Shown: piece by piece, positions 1 to 5,243 of the stretch
Numbering within the stretch: the first letter of the stretch is position 1
Layout: every line of letters begins with the position of its first letter
Source of the DNA: Deltaproteobacteria bacterium
GTDB taxonomy: Bacteria > Desulfobacterota > DSM-4660 > Desulfatiglandales > Desulfatiglandaceae
Direction: 5' to 3'
Length of the DNA stretch: 5,243 nt
Assembly: GCA_003646995.1 (NCBI GenBank)
Contig: QMLZ01000224.1
Location: 1-5,243, forward strand
The notes under the pieces: generated by a model
Databases searched by the model: none
The model's input: only the letters and a program-made list of their open reading frames with translations
What the model was told of the DNA's origin: nothing
Position numbers and translations under genes: made by a program

Positions 1-761
1 AAGCTAAGGGAGGTGAATTCCTTTTTAACACCAAGGTGGTAAATATCAGATCCGGAGGAGGTCGTGTACTTGGTGTTACCCTTGAAGGAGGAGAGCAGAT
101 TGACGCACCCATTGTTATAAATGCAGCCGGTCCCCATTCGTTTATTGTAAATGCCATGGCAGAAGGTGTGCTGGAGGGTATGAATATTAAGACGAGGGCA
201 CTGCGACATGAAGTTCATCATGTCCCGTCACCTGAAGGATTTGATTTCTATAATAATGGTTATCATACCTCTGATGGAGACAACGCAATCTATTTTCGCC
301 CTGAGGTGGGAAATATGATTCTAGTGGGAAGCGAGGACCCAGAGTGCGACCCCCAGGAATGGATAGACGACCCGGATAATTTCAATCGCAGTATAACTGA
401 TGCTCAGTACAAGGCTCAGGTTTACCGCCTTGCACGCCGCATATCTTCACTTGGGATTCCCAACAAGCAACTTGGCATAGCAGATTTGTACGACTGCTCC
501 ACAGATTGGATCCCTATTTATGATAAATCAGATCTGAAAGGCTACTACATGGCTATAGGTACCAGCGGAAACCAATATAAGACTGCGCCGGTAGTAGGAG
601 TATTGATGGCTGAATTGATTGAGTATTGTGAAAGCGGGAATGATCACGACAAGAAACCTCTTCAGCTTCATTTGAAACACATCGACACGACCATCGACAT
701 AGGTTTCTTTTCAAGGAAGCGGGAGATCAATAAAGAAAGTAGTTTTTCAGTAAACGGCTAA
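1..761 (+). CDS. FAD-dependent oxidoreductase, DAO superfamily (sarcosine/dimethylglycine oxidase-like), 5'-truncated
   Basis: The reading frame is open from the left edge (first full codon at base 3) to a TAA at 759-761, giving 252 visible C-terminal residues; a GTG at 36 is internal, because the residues before it continue the fold. DAO-family hallmarks are visible: a strand-turn region ending in VINAAGPHS (about visible residues 37-46, the second FAD contact after the Rossmann segment), a central substrate-domain region (about 65-165), and the C-terminal FAD-binding stretch GTSGNQYKTAPVVG (about 186-199) followed by a helix MAELIE. The tail GFFSRKRE also resembles the family's usual ending. 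The missing N-terminus would hold the GxGxxG dinucleotide motif. Members oxidise secondary or tertiary amines (sarcosine, dimethylglycine, glycine, proline) using bound FAD in the cytoplasm; the actual substrate cannot be read here. The position usually occupied by His-Gly in the C-terminal GxSGHG motif is Asn-Gln. The corrinoid-protein remnant downstream fits methylated-amine metabolism, by inference. Confidence 0.85.
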   Translation, partial: AKGGEFLFNTKVVNIRSGGGRVLGVTLEGGEQIDAPIVINAAGPHSFIVNAMAEGVLEGMNIKTRALRHEVHHVPSPEGFDFYNNGYHTSDGDNAIYFRPEVGNMILVGSEDPECDPQEWIDDPDNFNRSITDAQYKAQVYRLARRISSLGIPNKQLGIADLYDCSTDWIPIYDKSDLKGYYMAIGTSGNQYKTAPVVGVLMAELIEYCESGNDHDKKPLQLHLKHIDTTIDIGFFSRKREINKESSFSVNG

Positions 762-923
762 GCTTGTCCGTCGCTGGGTTAGTCCGGGGCCTAGTGAGGA
801 TAAGAGGTGGATTTATCTGCCTCGAGGGGTACTACTAAGGTATCGGTGACGAGGGGCCGGGCTTTCTAAATCCGTGAGCAACTGATTCTGAGGACAAAGA
901 AGGAGGGAAGTATAGAAGGAAAA

Positions 924-1073
924 GCAGGTTTGGTGGAGGCCGGAATGCCAGTGAAAACAATCGTGGGAGATGCGCTTGTAACCTAGGCATTTGCAGATCA
1001 AATCCATGCTGATGGATATAGTGATGACGCGCCTAGTGGTGTGGAACTGGTTAGGAAATTAGTTGGAGGATAA
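924..1073 (+). pseudogene. C-terminal remnant of a corrinoid (B12-binding) methyltransferase protein, MtbC/MttC-like
   Basis: No intact gene is present, but the frame with codons at 945, 948 and so on reads KAGLVEAGMPVKTIVG, then DALVT, a TAG stop (984-986), then AFADQIHADGYSDD and a tail ending VELVRKLVGG before TAA at 1071-1073. This matches the end of the cobalamin-binding domain of trimethylamine/dimethylamine/glycine-betaine corrinoid proteins, whose usual form is EAG...VKVIVGGAPVTQ-FAD-IGADGY-DA--AVELA. The TAG sits exactly where the family has Gln (CAG to TAG is one transition), and GDALVT differs from the usual GGAPVT. Only about 50 of the family's roughly 210 residues are recognisable; the His that ligates cobalt (in DxHxxG) would lie upstream and is absent. 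Bases 762-923 contain no frame I can assign, so the 5' part is deleted or scrambled. An intact protein would carry a methyl group between a methyltransferase and its acceptor, fitting the flavoprotein upstream. Confidence 0.7.
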
Positions 1074-1088
1074 CTAACGCTCCGCGAT

Positions 1089-1844
1089 ATGTGGGGGAAG
1101 GGGAGTATAGTAGATGTGAATGAAAAGCCTGGCCTCTATCAAAGAGATGGATCCATAGGGATAATTACGTTAGATAGACCTCATCGTCTAAATGCCATTA
1201 ATGTTGGGCTACTTCGTGCATTGATGGCTCATCTTGATACAGCAAGGACAGATAAGGGGGCGCGTGTGGTTCTTCTTACTGGAGAAGGGCGCTCTTTTTG
1301 TGCTGGAGAGGATCTTAAAGAGACAGCAGCAGGGAAGGATTTAGATACTTGGCTAGAGGAGACAGACAGATTGCGGGAAATAGAGCGGCTCATCCTCAAG
1401 CTTGGCAAGCCCATCATTGCCGCAGTTAAGGGTTATGCATTGGGTGGCGGGTGTGAGTTTGCCATGGCCTGCGACATACGGATTGGGTCTGACGATGCTG
1501 TATTTGGGTTTGTGGAAACAGGGGTAGGGTTTACTGTAACCACCGCAGGTACCAAACTTTTGACCTAGATCCTAGGGCTCGGCAAAGCAAAGGAGCTCAT
1601 TCTAACCGGTGAATTTATCGACGCATATGAAGCAGAGCGAATAGGGCTGGTAAACAAGGTCGTCCCTCAGGGAGATTTGATGAAAGAGACAATGACAATG
1701 GCAGAAAAGCTCGTAAAACGTTCACCTTTGGCTCTCCGGTTGTCCCGAATTGCTATCGATCAAGGTCTAGATTGAAGCCTGGAACAAACTCTTGAAATGG
1801 AAGCAAGCCATCTGCTGATATACACACCTGGATATCACCGTTGA
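1089..1844 (+). pseudogene. enoyl-CoA hydratase/isomerase family (crotonase) gene with in-frame stops
   Basis: The first 159 codons (ATG 1089 to TAG 1566) are good crotonase sequence: ITLDRPHRLNAIN (about residues 26-38), oxyanion-hole motif FCAGEDLKE (70-78), KPIIAAVKGYALGGGCEFAM (107-126) and FGFVETGVGF (139-148). Both family catalytic glutamates appear present (E123 in GGGCE, E143 in VET). After the TAG the same frame continues as family sequence: ILGLGKAKELILTGEFIDAY, then AERIGLVNKVVP, and a C-terminal helical region as far as a TGA at 1773-1775, then SLEQTLEMEASHLLI and a further TGA at 1842-1844. The expected length is about 260 residues, so the frame is nearly complete but interrupted two or three times. 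ATG 1089 has a Shine-Dalgarno-like GGAGG about 20 bases away, too far; GTG 1116 behind GGGGAG (1101-1106) is a better-spaced alternative. An intact enzyme would hydrate or isomerise an acyl-CoA in the cytoplasm. The 159-residue product would lack the C-terminal trimerisation region, so it is probably inactive. Confidence 0.85.
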
Positions 1845-2016
1845 GCAAGGGAAAAATATCAGGCCTGAGGATTTTGAAGGTTTGAAAACAAGAATTACGG
1901 CCCGGCTCAAAGAAGAGCTGAACTTCAAGGCATCTGTCACCTTGGTCCCGCCAGGCTCGATTGAGCGAACTGAGATGGGGAAGGCCATCCGTGTAGTTCG
2001 CACCTATTCCTCGTGA
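1828..2016 (+). pseudogene. C-terminal fragment of a phenylacetate-CoA ligase-like (PaaK family) adenylate-forming enzyme
   Basis: A frame different from the crotonase frame is open from just after a TGA at 1816-1818 to a TGA at 2014-2016. It reads NIRPEDFEGLKTRITARLKE, then ELNFKASVTLVPPGSIERTE and MGKAIRVVRTY. This is the usual ending of PaaK-type ligases: a RPEDF-like strand, an amphipathic helix, a V-LV-PGS strand, and an (P/E)R(T/S)E-GKA-RV segment whose Lys (K51-equivalent in MGKA) lies at the C-terminal domain's adenylation lysine region. Only about 55-63 residues of a roughly 430-residue enzyme remain, with no start codon or ribosome-binding site. The join to the crotonase remnant falls somewhere in 1819-1860; the two frames cannot both be genuine over their overlap. 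An intact enzyme would activate an aryl or acyl acid to its CoA thioester using ATP. I read this as a deletion scar, not a working short protein. Confidence 0.7.
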
Positions 2017-2048
2017 TCTTCAGTCATTCCGACGACCTTGCCAGTTGC

Positions 2049-2225
2049 CTATAGCATTGGTATAGGGCAAAAGCGGAGCTCTTCTCCGGGCATAGGGACC
2101 GAATGGTTTTTCATGGTAAAGTTTATCATGACCTCTTTCGTTATCCCCGTCTTGTAAGCAAACACAAACGGGTCATCTGAAACAGGACTCAGGGAAAGAT
2201 CGATGATCTGCCGGCAAAATCCCAC
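2049..2225 (-). CDS. weak reverse-strand ORF of 58 codons, unassigned; possible gene-end remnant
   Basis: On the reverse strand a GTG at 2225-2223 opens 58 codons to a TAG at 2051-2049, reading VGFCRQIIDLSLSPVSDDPF, then VFAYKTGITKEVMINF and MKNHSVPMPGEELRFCPIPM. The residue mix looks protein-like and the frame continues past the TAG as ATGKVVGMTEDHEE to another TAG at 2006-2004, overlapping the ligase remnant's end by 13 bases. A TAA lies three codons before the GTG, and no ribosome-binding site precedes it. I do not recognise a family. An open stretch this long could arise by chance, so this may be noise or the end of yet another decayed gene. Confidence 0.2.
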   Translation of the reverse strand: MGFCRQIIDLSLSPVSDDPFVFAYKTGITKEVMINFTMKNHSVPMPGEELRFCPIPML

Positions 2226-2235
2226 GGATTTTTAC

Positions 2236-2266
2236 TTGACATCTATCCTCTAATATTCAATAAAAT
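2236..2266 (+). promoter_or_regulatory. candidate sigma70-type promoter for the TrmB-family gene
   Basis: TTGACA at 2236-2241 is a perfect -35 consensus. TAAAAT at 2261-2266 matches the -10 consensus at five of six positions, but the 19-base spacer is longer than the optimal 17; AATAAA at 2259-2264 would give a 17-base spacer with a poorer match. The intervening bases are AT-rich. It sits 35 bases before the regulator's ATG, so the transcript would have a leader of roughly 25-30 bases. Confidence 0.5.
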
Positions 2267-2286
2267 GTTATCCTCCAAGTGGTAAC
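2267..2286. promoter_or_regulatory. candidate operator: imperfect 20-bp palindrome at the expected transcription start
   Basis: GTTATC at 2267-2272 and GGTAAC at 2281-2286 form imperfect inverted arms (GTTA/TAAC outermost, five of six positions pairing) centred at about 2276. The site follows the -10 hexamer directly and covers the predicted +1, a position where a bound dimeric regulator would block transcription. Autoregulation by the adjacent TrmB-family protein is an inference; the arms are short and no second copy was found before the binding-protein gene. Confidence 0.3.
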
Positions 2287-2300
2287 AGCGGGACAGTTCC

Positions 2301-3089
2301 ATGGCTGATGAAAGGTTTAGCTCCAGATTAGGTCTTTCTGAGTATGCAATTAGGGCATACATTGCACTGGTTTCTCATCATCCTGTCAACGGTTCTCAAT
2401 TGAGTATAAATTCGGGAATTCCTCGTGCGCGGATATACGATGTCTTGCGTAATCTGAAAGAACGTGGCCTCGTATCTGAAGTACAAAAGGGCATTTATGT
2501 GCCTTTGCCGCCTGAGGAATTTATCAGGCGGCTGCGCCAGAAATACGAGGCTGATTTGATTGCCTTAGAATCCCGGTTGAAAGAGGTAAAAAAGAAAACG
2601 GAATATGAATTTATCTGGACAATAAAGGGCTATCAGCATGCCATTGACAAAGCAAAGGATCTGATCCTATCCGCTACTGGTGAAATATATATCAGAGCCT
2701 TCCCAGAAGAAAGCCATCATCTTGATCGTTACCTGAAAAGGGCCGCGAAGCGTGCAGTTCAAATCAAGTACATCTCCATGAAGCCATGCCCTCTTACATT
2801 CGACCTACAGGTCATTCATCCAGAATATGAAAACATAGAAAACATATTGGGCGGTAGAACGTTTGATATGGTTATTGACAGGAAAGAGTGCCTGGGGGGG
2901 CAATTTACAAGGGGACGAGAAGACGAGGACTCTGTATATTGGGCGAAAAATAGATGGTTTGTGATTGCGATGCGGGATAGTCTTCGCCATGACTACTACC
3001 ACTATTTCCTAGATAAGATTTATATCCAAAACCAGAAATTATCAAAGCGGGACAAGCGGATATACGAGATAATTGCCAAAGATTATTGA
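2301..3089 (+). CDS. TrmB-family transcriptional regulator (winged HTH plus effector domain)
   Basis: A 262-residue protein starting at ATG 2301 (GGGA at 2290-2293, seven bases before) and ending at TGA 3087-3089. Residues 7-70 form the TrmB winged helix: LGLSEYAIRAYIALV opens it, and SGIPRARIYDVLRNLKERGL (about 38-57) is the recognition helix and wing typical of the family. Residues 72-101 are charged and helical (a likely coiled-coil dimerisation linker). Residues 104-240 resemble the TrmB effector domain: IKGYQHAIDKAKDLILSATG followed by EIYIRA, and later GRTFDMVIDRKE and NRWFVIAMRDS. Characterised TrmB proteins are cytoplasmic DNA-binding regulators that respond to sugars and control nearby ABC importers; here the neighbour is a PotD-like importer, so the effector may not be a sugar. 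The 262 residues are shorter than TrmB itself (about 340) but normal for bacterial relatives. Same strand as the importer, with a 174-base gap. The family call is firm; the ligand is unknown. Confidence 0.88.
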   Translation: MADERFSSRLGLSEYAIRAYIALVSHHPVNGSQLSINSGIPRARIYDVLRNLKERGLVSEVQKGIYVPLPPEEFIRRLRQKYEADLIALESRLKEVKKKTEYEFIWTIKGYQHAIDKAKDLILSATGEIYIRAFPEESHHLDRYLKRAAKRAVQIKYISMKPCPLTFDLQVIHPEYENIENILGGRTFDMVIDRKECLGGQFTRGREDEDSVYWAKNRWFVIAMRDSLRHDYYHYFLDKIYIQNQKLSKRDKRIYEIIAKDY

Positions 3090-3263
3090 TGCAGCGCCTA
3101 ATCTAGGAGGGCAGATTGCAGGGGAAAGGAGGTCGATTAATATGCGGTTTGGGTGAAAATGCGCAAAAGGGTCAGATGCTAGAGTACATTGTGCCCTTCG
3201 TCTTTGGGAGGAAAAGAAGTAGCGAGCTGTGCTACATCAACAAAATTGAATGGAGGAGAAAAA
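3090..3263 (+). promoter_or_regulatory. 174-base leader between regulator and binding-protein gene, with candidate regulatory inverted repeats
   Basis: No convincing gene lies here. AATCT (3100-3104) and AGATT (3113-3117) form a spaced inverted repeat, and GTAGC (3219-3223) pairs with GCTAC (3231-3235) around a seven-base loop; both are short and could be operator half-sites, weak hairpins or chance. AGGAGG occurs at 3105-3110 and again near 3128-3132, but the reading starts behind them give only tiny peptides or a frame that clashes with the signal peptide downstream. A weak -35/-10 pair (TTGCAG 3116-3121, AATATG 3139-3144) is possible. I see no factor-independent terminator after the regulator, so read-through into the importer is plausible. 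Confidence 0.3.
3252..3257 (+). promoter_or_regulatory. strong ribosome-binding site that fixes the binding-protein start
   Basis: GGAGGA lies six bases before ATG 3264, the best Shine-Dalgarno match in the window. It selects this ATG over the in-frame upstream codon at 3189, which would add 25 residues ahead of an otherwise perfect signal peptide. Strong initiation fits the excess of binding protein over transporter that ABC importers need. Confidence 0.8.
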
Positions 3264-4352
3264 ATGAAGAAAGCAGTTTTGATTACAGGGATGATAGCGG
3301 TTTTTTTCTTTGGCCTCATTGCTAACCCTGCTTTTTCCGGGGATCTAAAGAGATTCAAGGGGAAAAAAATCACGGTCACCTGCTGGAGTGGGCCCTATGT
3401 AGAGGATTTCAAGAAAGCGATCGTTGAACCGTTTATGAAGGAAACCGGCGCCATAGTCTTGCTGTCTCCTGGATGGTCTGAGTTTATCTCTAAGATTAAG
3501 GCATCGCCGGAAAATAAACCACCATATGATGTTTTTATGGCTGACGGTTGGAATTACCTGGCTGCCATGAATATCAAAAGACTTCAACCGATTAGGAAGG
3601 AAAATATTCCGAACGCAAAAGATATCTATCCAGAGCTGTTGAAGAGAGATCCTTGGGTTAGGGGATATGGTGTGCCCTTTGATGGAGGATTATACCTTCC
3701 TGTTTATGTGCCGGGGAAACTTGGATTTACTCCAACCTCGTGGAAAGACATGTTACGCCCTGAACTAAAGGGAAAACTGACGTTTGACCAAACCTTCTAT
3801 TATGGCCTCTATGCGGCAGCCTTTATTTCAGATATGGCCCCTGGAGCACAGGAGCTTTATACAGAAAAAGGTATTGACGAGTGTTTCAGGATGAGTAAAC
3901 AGATCGCTCGACAAGTAAGAAAATTTTACAAGGGTGGCGCTGAGTTTTTTTCTCTTCTCAAGACCGGCGAAGCGGTTATGGGGCCATATTATGCCGGAGG
4001 GACCATTTCTCACCGCAGGAAAGGCATGAATATAGCGATGGTCGTTCCCAAAGAAGGTGTGGTAGCATGGATTGGGTATCTTACAGTGCTCAAAGGCGCT
4101 CGAAACCGCGATTTGTGCGAGGCTTTTATCAACTATTGCATAGATCCTAAGAGTCAGTCACGGTTTGCAGCGGCTCAAGGAGAGTATTTTTCCAATAGAA
4201 AGACACATATTCCTGAGGATGAAAAGGGGATTATACCGACCACCAATGAAGAATTTAAGCATATTACTTTTTTTGACTGGAACCTCTTGAACAAGAATTG
4301 GGATAAACTTGATGCCCGCTGGAAAAGGGAGGTTCTTACCCAGGCCAAGTGA
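3264..4352 (+). CDS. ABC importer extracellular solute-binding protein, PotD/PotF-like (cationic/amine solute type)
   Basis: A 362-residue secreted protein. Residues 1-25 are a Sec signal peptide (MKK, hydrophobic core 4-20, then NPAFS with likely cleavage before G26; no lipobox Cys), giving a mature protein of about 337 residues. The mature part follows the family-1 polyamine/iron-type binding-protein plan: ITVTCWSGPYVEDFKKA (36-52) and FMKETGAIV in lobe 1, YDVFMADGWNYLAAM (88-102), TSWKDMLRPELKGKLTF (158-174), KTGEAVMGPYYAGG (233-246), VVPKEGVVAWIGYLTVLKGA (260-279) and FINYCIDPKSQSRFAAAQGEY (288-308). W41, Y45, W96, Y98 and W269 are placed like the aromatic residues that cage polyamines in PotD. 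However, the WxD that supplies PotD's anchoring aspartate reads W269-I-G271, so a classical polyamine ligand is doubtful; N-methylated amines, amino acids or another cation are alternatives. It would deliver solute in the periplasm to a permease encoded beyond the window and powered by the downstream ATPase. Confidence 0.88.
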   Translation: MKKAVLITGMIAVFFFGLIANPAFSGDLKRFKGKKITVTCWSGPYVEDFKKAIVEPFMKETGAIVLLSPGWSEFISKIKASPENKPPYDVFMADGWNYLAAMNIKRLQPIRKENIPNAKDIYPELLKRDPWVRGYGVPFDGGLYLPVYVPGKLGFTPTSWKDMLRPELKGKLTFDQTFYYGLYAAAFISDMAPGAQELYTEKGIDECFRMSKQIARQVRKFYKGGAEFFSLLKTGEAVMGPYYAGGTISHRRKGMNIAMVVPKEGVVAWIGYLTVLKGARNRDLCEAFINYCIDPKSQSRFAAAQGEYFSNRKTHIPEDEKGIIPTTNEEFKHITFFDWNLLNKNWDKLDARWKREVLTQAK

Positions 4353-4391
4353 TCGTATCAATTCCACAAAAAAATTTGGCTAGTTCATAGA

Positions 4392-4420
4392 CATCAGGTG
4401 GGGAAATTACCCACCTGGTG
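4392..4420 (+). promoter_or_regulatory. intercistronic 11-bp stem-loop between binding-protein and ATPase genes
   Basis: CATCAGGTGGG (4392-4402) pairs with CCCACCTGGTG (4410-4420) over 11 positions, with one G-T wobble, around a seven-base loop GAAATTA. TTGG (4376-4379) and CCAA (4421-4424) could add an outer stem across a bulge. No T-run follows, so it is unlikely to be a full intrinsic terminator. In binding-protein operons a hairpin here typically shields the upstream mRNA from 3' decay or partly attenuates read-through, keeping binding protein in excess of ATPase. Confidence 0.65.
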
Positions 4421-4452
4421 CCAATTTGCTTATGCTCTGAGGGATAGGGAAT

Positions 4453-5243
4453 ATGATTGATGTCGAGTTAGAGAAAATAACAAAAAAATACAAAAATATT
4501 ATTGCGGTTGATGACATATCTTTGGAAATAAGGCACGGAGAATTTCTCTTCCTGCTTGGGCCGAGCGGTTGTGGCAAGACCACTACCTTAAGGATCATTG
4601 GTGGGCTTGAGGAGCCAACGAGCGGAATTGTAAGAATAAAGGGAAAAGATGTAAACGGGGTTAGCCCGGAGAAAAGGGACACCGCAACAGTTTTTCAAAG
4701 CTGGGCTCTCTTTCCGCACAAAACGGTCTATGAAAATGTTGCCTTTGGCTTAAAGATGCGTAAGAAGCCCAAGAAGGAAATCAGAGATAGGGTGCGAGCC
4801 TTTCTTGAAATGGTAAATCTATCTGGATTTGAGGACCGCTATCCGGGTCAACTAAGTGGGGGGCAGAAGCAGCGAGTTGCGCTTGCGCGGGCCCTTGTTG
4901 TTGAACCCGCGGTATTGTTATTGGACGAACCCTTGAGTGCACTCGATTTGAAGCTCCGTCAACAGATGCGGTTTGAGATCAAGAGGATTCAGAAGAAGAT
5001 CAATGTGACCACCATATTCGTAACTCATGATCAAACAGAGGCCATGGCTATGGCAGACAGAATTGTAGTTATGAATAGAGGTAAGATTGAACAGATTGGA
5101 ACGCCACGCGAAATCTATTATGAACCACAATCTAAATTCACTTCTGACTTTATTGGAGAAACCAACTTTTTAGAGGGAACTGTGCTTAGTACGGTGGGAC
5201 GAGACGTTGATGTGGAGCTCAGTGGTGGGAGTAGGCTAAGGGC
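4453..5243 (+). CDS. ABC importer ATP-binding protein, PotA/FbpC/UgpC-like, truncated at the window's right edge
   Basis: An open frame runs from ATG 4453 (GAGGGA at 4439-4444, eight bases before) through 263 codons to the end of the window with no stop. Every ABC ATPase motif is present: A-loop aromatic Y13, Walker A GPSGCGKTT (36-44), Q-loop FQSWALFPH (Q82), signature LSGGQ (134-138), Walker B VLLLDEP (D158, catalytic E159), D-loop SALD (162-165) and switch H192 in VTHD. DRIVVMNRGKIEQIGTPREI and YEPQSKFTSDFIGETNF (about 202-239) are typical of the PotA/MalK-type importer subfamily, and the C-terminal TOBE region begins at about 236 and is cut off. The family's usual length is about 350-370 residues, so about 100 are missing. 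It hydrolyses ATP on the inner face of the membrane to drive import of whatever the adjacent binding protein captures. Subfamily is clear; substrate class follows from the neighbour and is not read from this protein. Confidence 0.95.
   Translation, partial: MIDVELEKITKKYKNIIAVDDISLEIRHGEFLFLLGPSGCGKTTTLRIIGGLEEPTSGIVRIKGKDVNGVSPEKRDTATVFQSWALFPHKTVYENVAFGLKMRKKPKKEIRDRVRAFLEMVNLSGFEDRYPGQLSGGQKQRVALARALVVEPAVLLLDEPLSALDLKLRQQMRFEIKRIQKKINVTTIFVTHDQTEAMAMADRIVVMNRGKIEQIGTPREIYYEPQSKFTSDFIGETNFLEGTVLSTVGRDVDVELSGGSRLR

Noticed and set aside
813..1007. A 64-codon reverse-strand frame opposite the corrinoid-protein remnant
   Set aside because: Cys/His/Ser-rich low-quality sequence with no family resemblance; the forward strand carries the recognisable motif.
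1063..2278. A 12-base exact inverted match (TTGGAGGATAAC at 1063-1074 and its complement at 2267-2278) bracketing most of the decayed zone
   Set aside because: One such 12-base match is expected by chance in a window this size, it contains a Shine-Dalgarno-like core, and there is no transposase or target duplication.
3189..3263. An in-frame upstream start extending the binding protein by 25 residues
   Set aside because: The ATG at 3264 has a near-perfect Shine-Dalgarno site and begins a canonical signal peptide; the extension would bury it.
3116..3325. A 69-codon frame starting at TTG behind AGGAGG in the leader of the binding-protein gene
   Set aside because: It overlaps the signal-peptide coding region in another frame, has no recognisable family features, and the binding-protein frame is clearly the real one.
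4407..4682. A 91-codon reverse-strand frame opposite the ATPase gene start
   Set aside because: It is a shadow of the ABC ATPase coding strand, which carries all catalytic motifs.
1..5243. CRISPR arrays, tRNA or rRNA genes, insertion sequences, toxin-antitoxin or defence genes
   Set aside because: No regularly spaced repeats, cloverleaf-like segments, transposase motifs or defence-family signatures were seen on either strand.

Overview
The window reads like bacterial accessory catabolic DNA. Intermediate GC, purine-rich Shine-Dalgarno sites and the gene families present (DAO-type flavoprotein, corrinoid-protein tail, crotonase, PaaK-like ligase tail, TrmB-type regulator, PotD/PotA-like importer) would suit an anaerobic, amine- or aromatic-degrading bacterium such as a member of the Desulfobacterota. 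That placement is inference from gene content; no phylogenetic marker is present.

Layout, left to right: (i) 1-761, the C-terminal 252 residues of an FAD-dependent oxidoreductase of the DAO superfamily (sarcosine/dimethylglycine oxidase-like), cut by the left edge. (ii) 762-2016, a degraded zone holding three broken genes in the same direction: the last ~50 codons of a corrinoid (B12-binding) methyltransferase protein with an in-frame TAG, an enoyl-CoA hydratase/isomerase (crotonase) with in-frame TAG and TGA codons, and the C-terminal ~60 codons of a phenylacetate-CoA ligase-like enzyme joined directly to the crotonase tail. (iii) 2017-2300, a short spacer with a weak reverse-strand ORF, a plausible promoter (TTGACA/TAAAAT) and an imperfect palindrome where its transcript would start. 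(iv) 2301-5243, an apparently intact co-directional module: a TrmB-family regulator, a secreted PotD-like substrate-binding protein, a strong intercistronic stem-loop, and a PotA-like ABC ATPase that runs off the right edge (no stop before the end, but clearly coding).

Working model: the regulator senses a small molecule and controls itself and an ABC importer for a cationic or amine-like solute. The flavoprotein and the corrinoid-protein remnant suggest this neighbourhood once handled methylated amines or N-methyl amino acids, and the crotonase and ligase remnants point to a lost acyl-CoA step. The permease genes expected for the importer should lie just past the right edge. The most notable points are the row of broken genes, the recurrence of TAG codons inside otherwise good reading frames, the TrmB/polyamine-type-importer pairing, and the apparent loss of the polyamine-anchoring aspartate in the binding protein.
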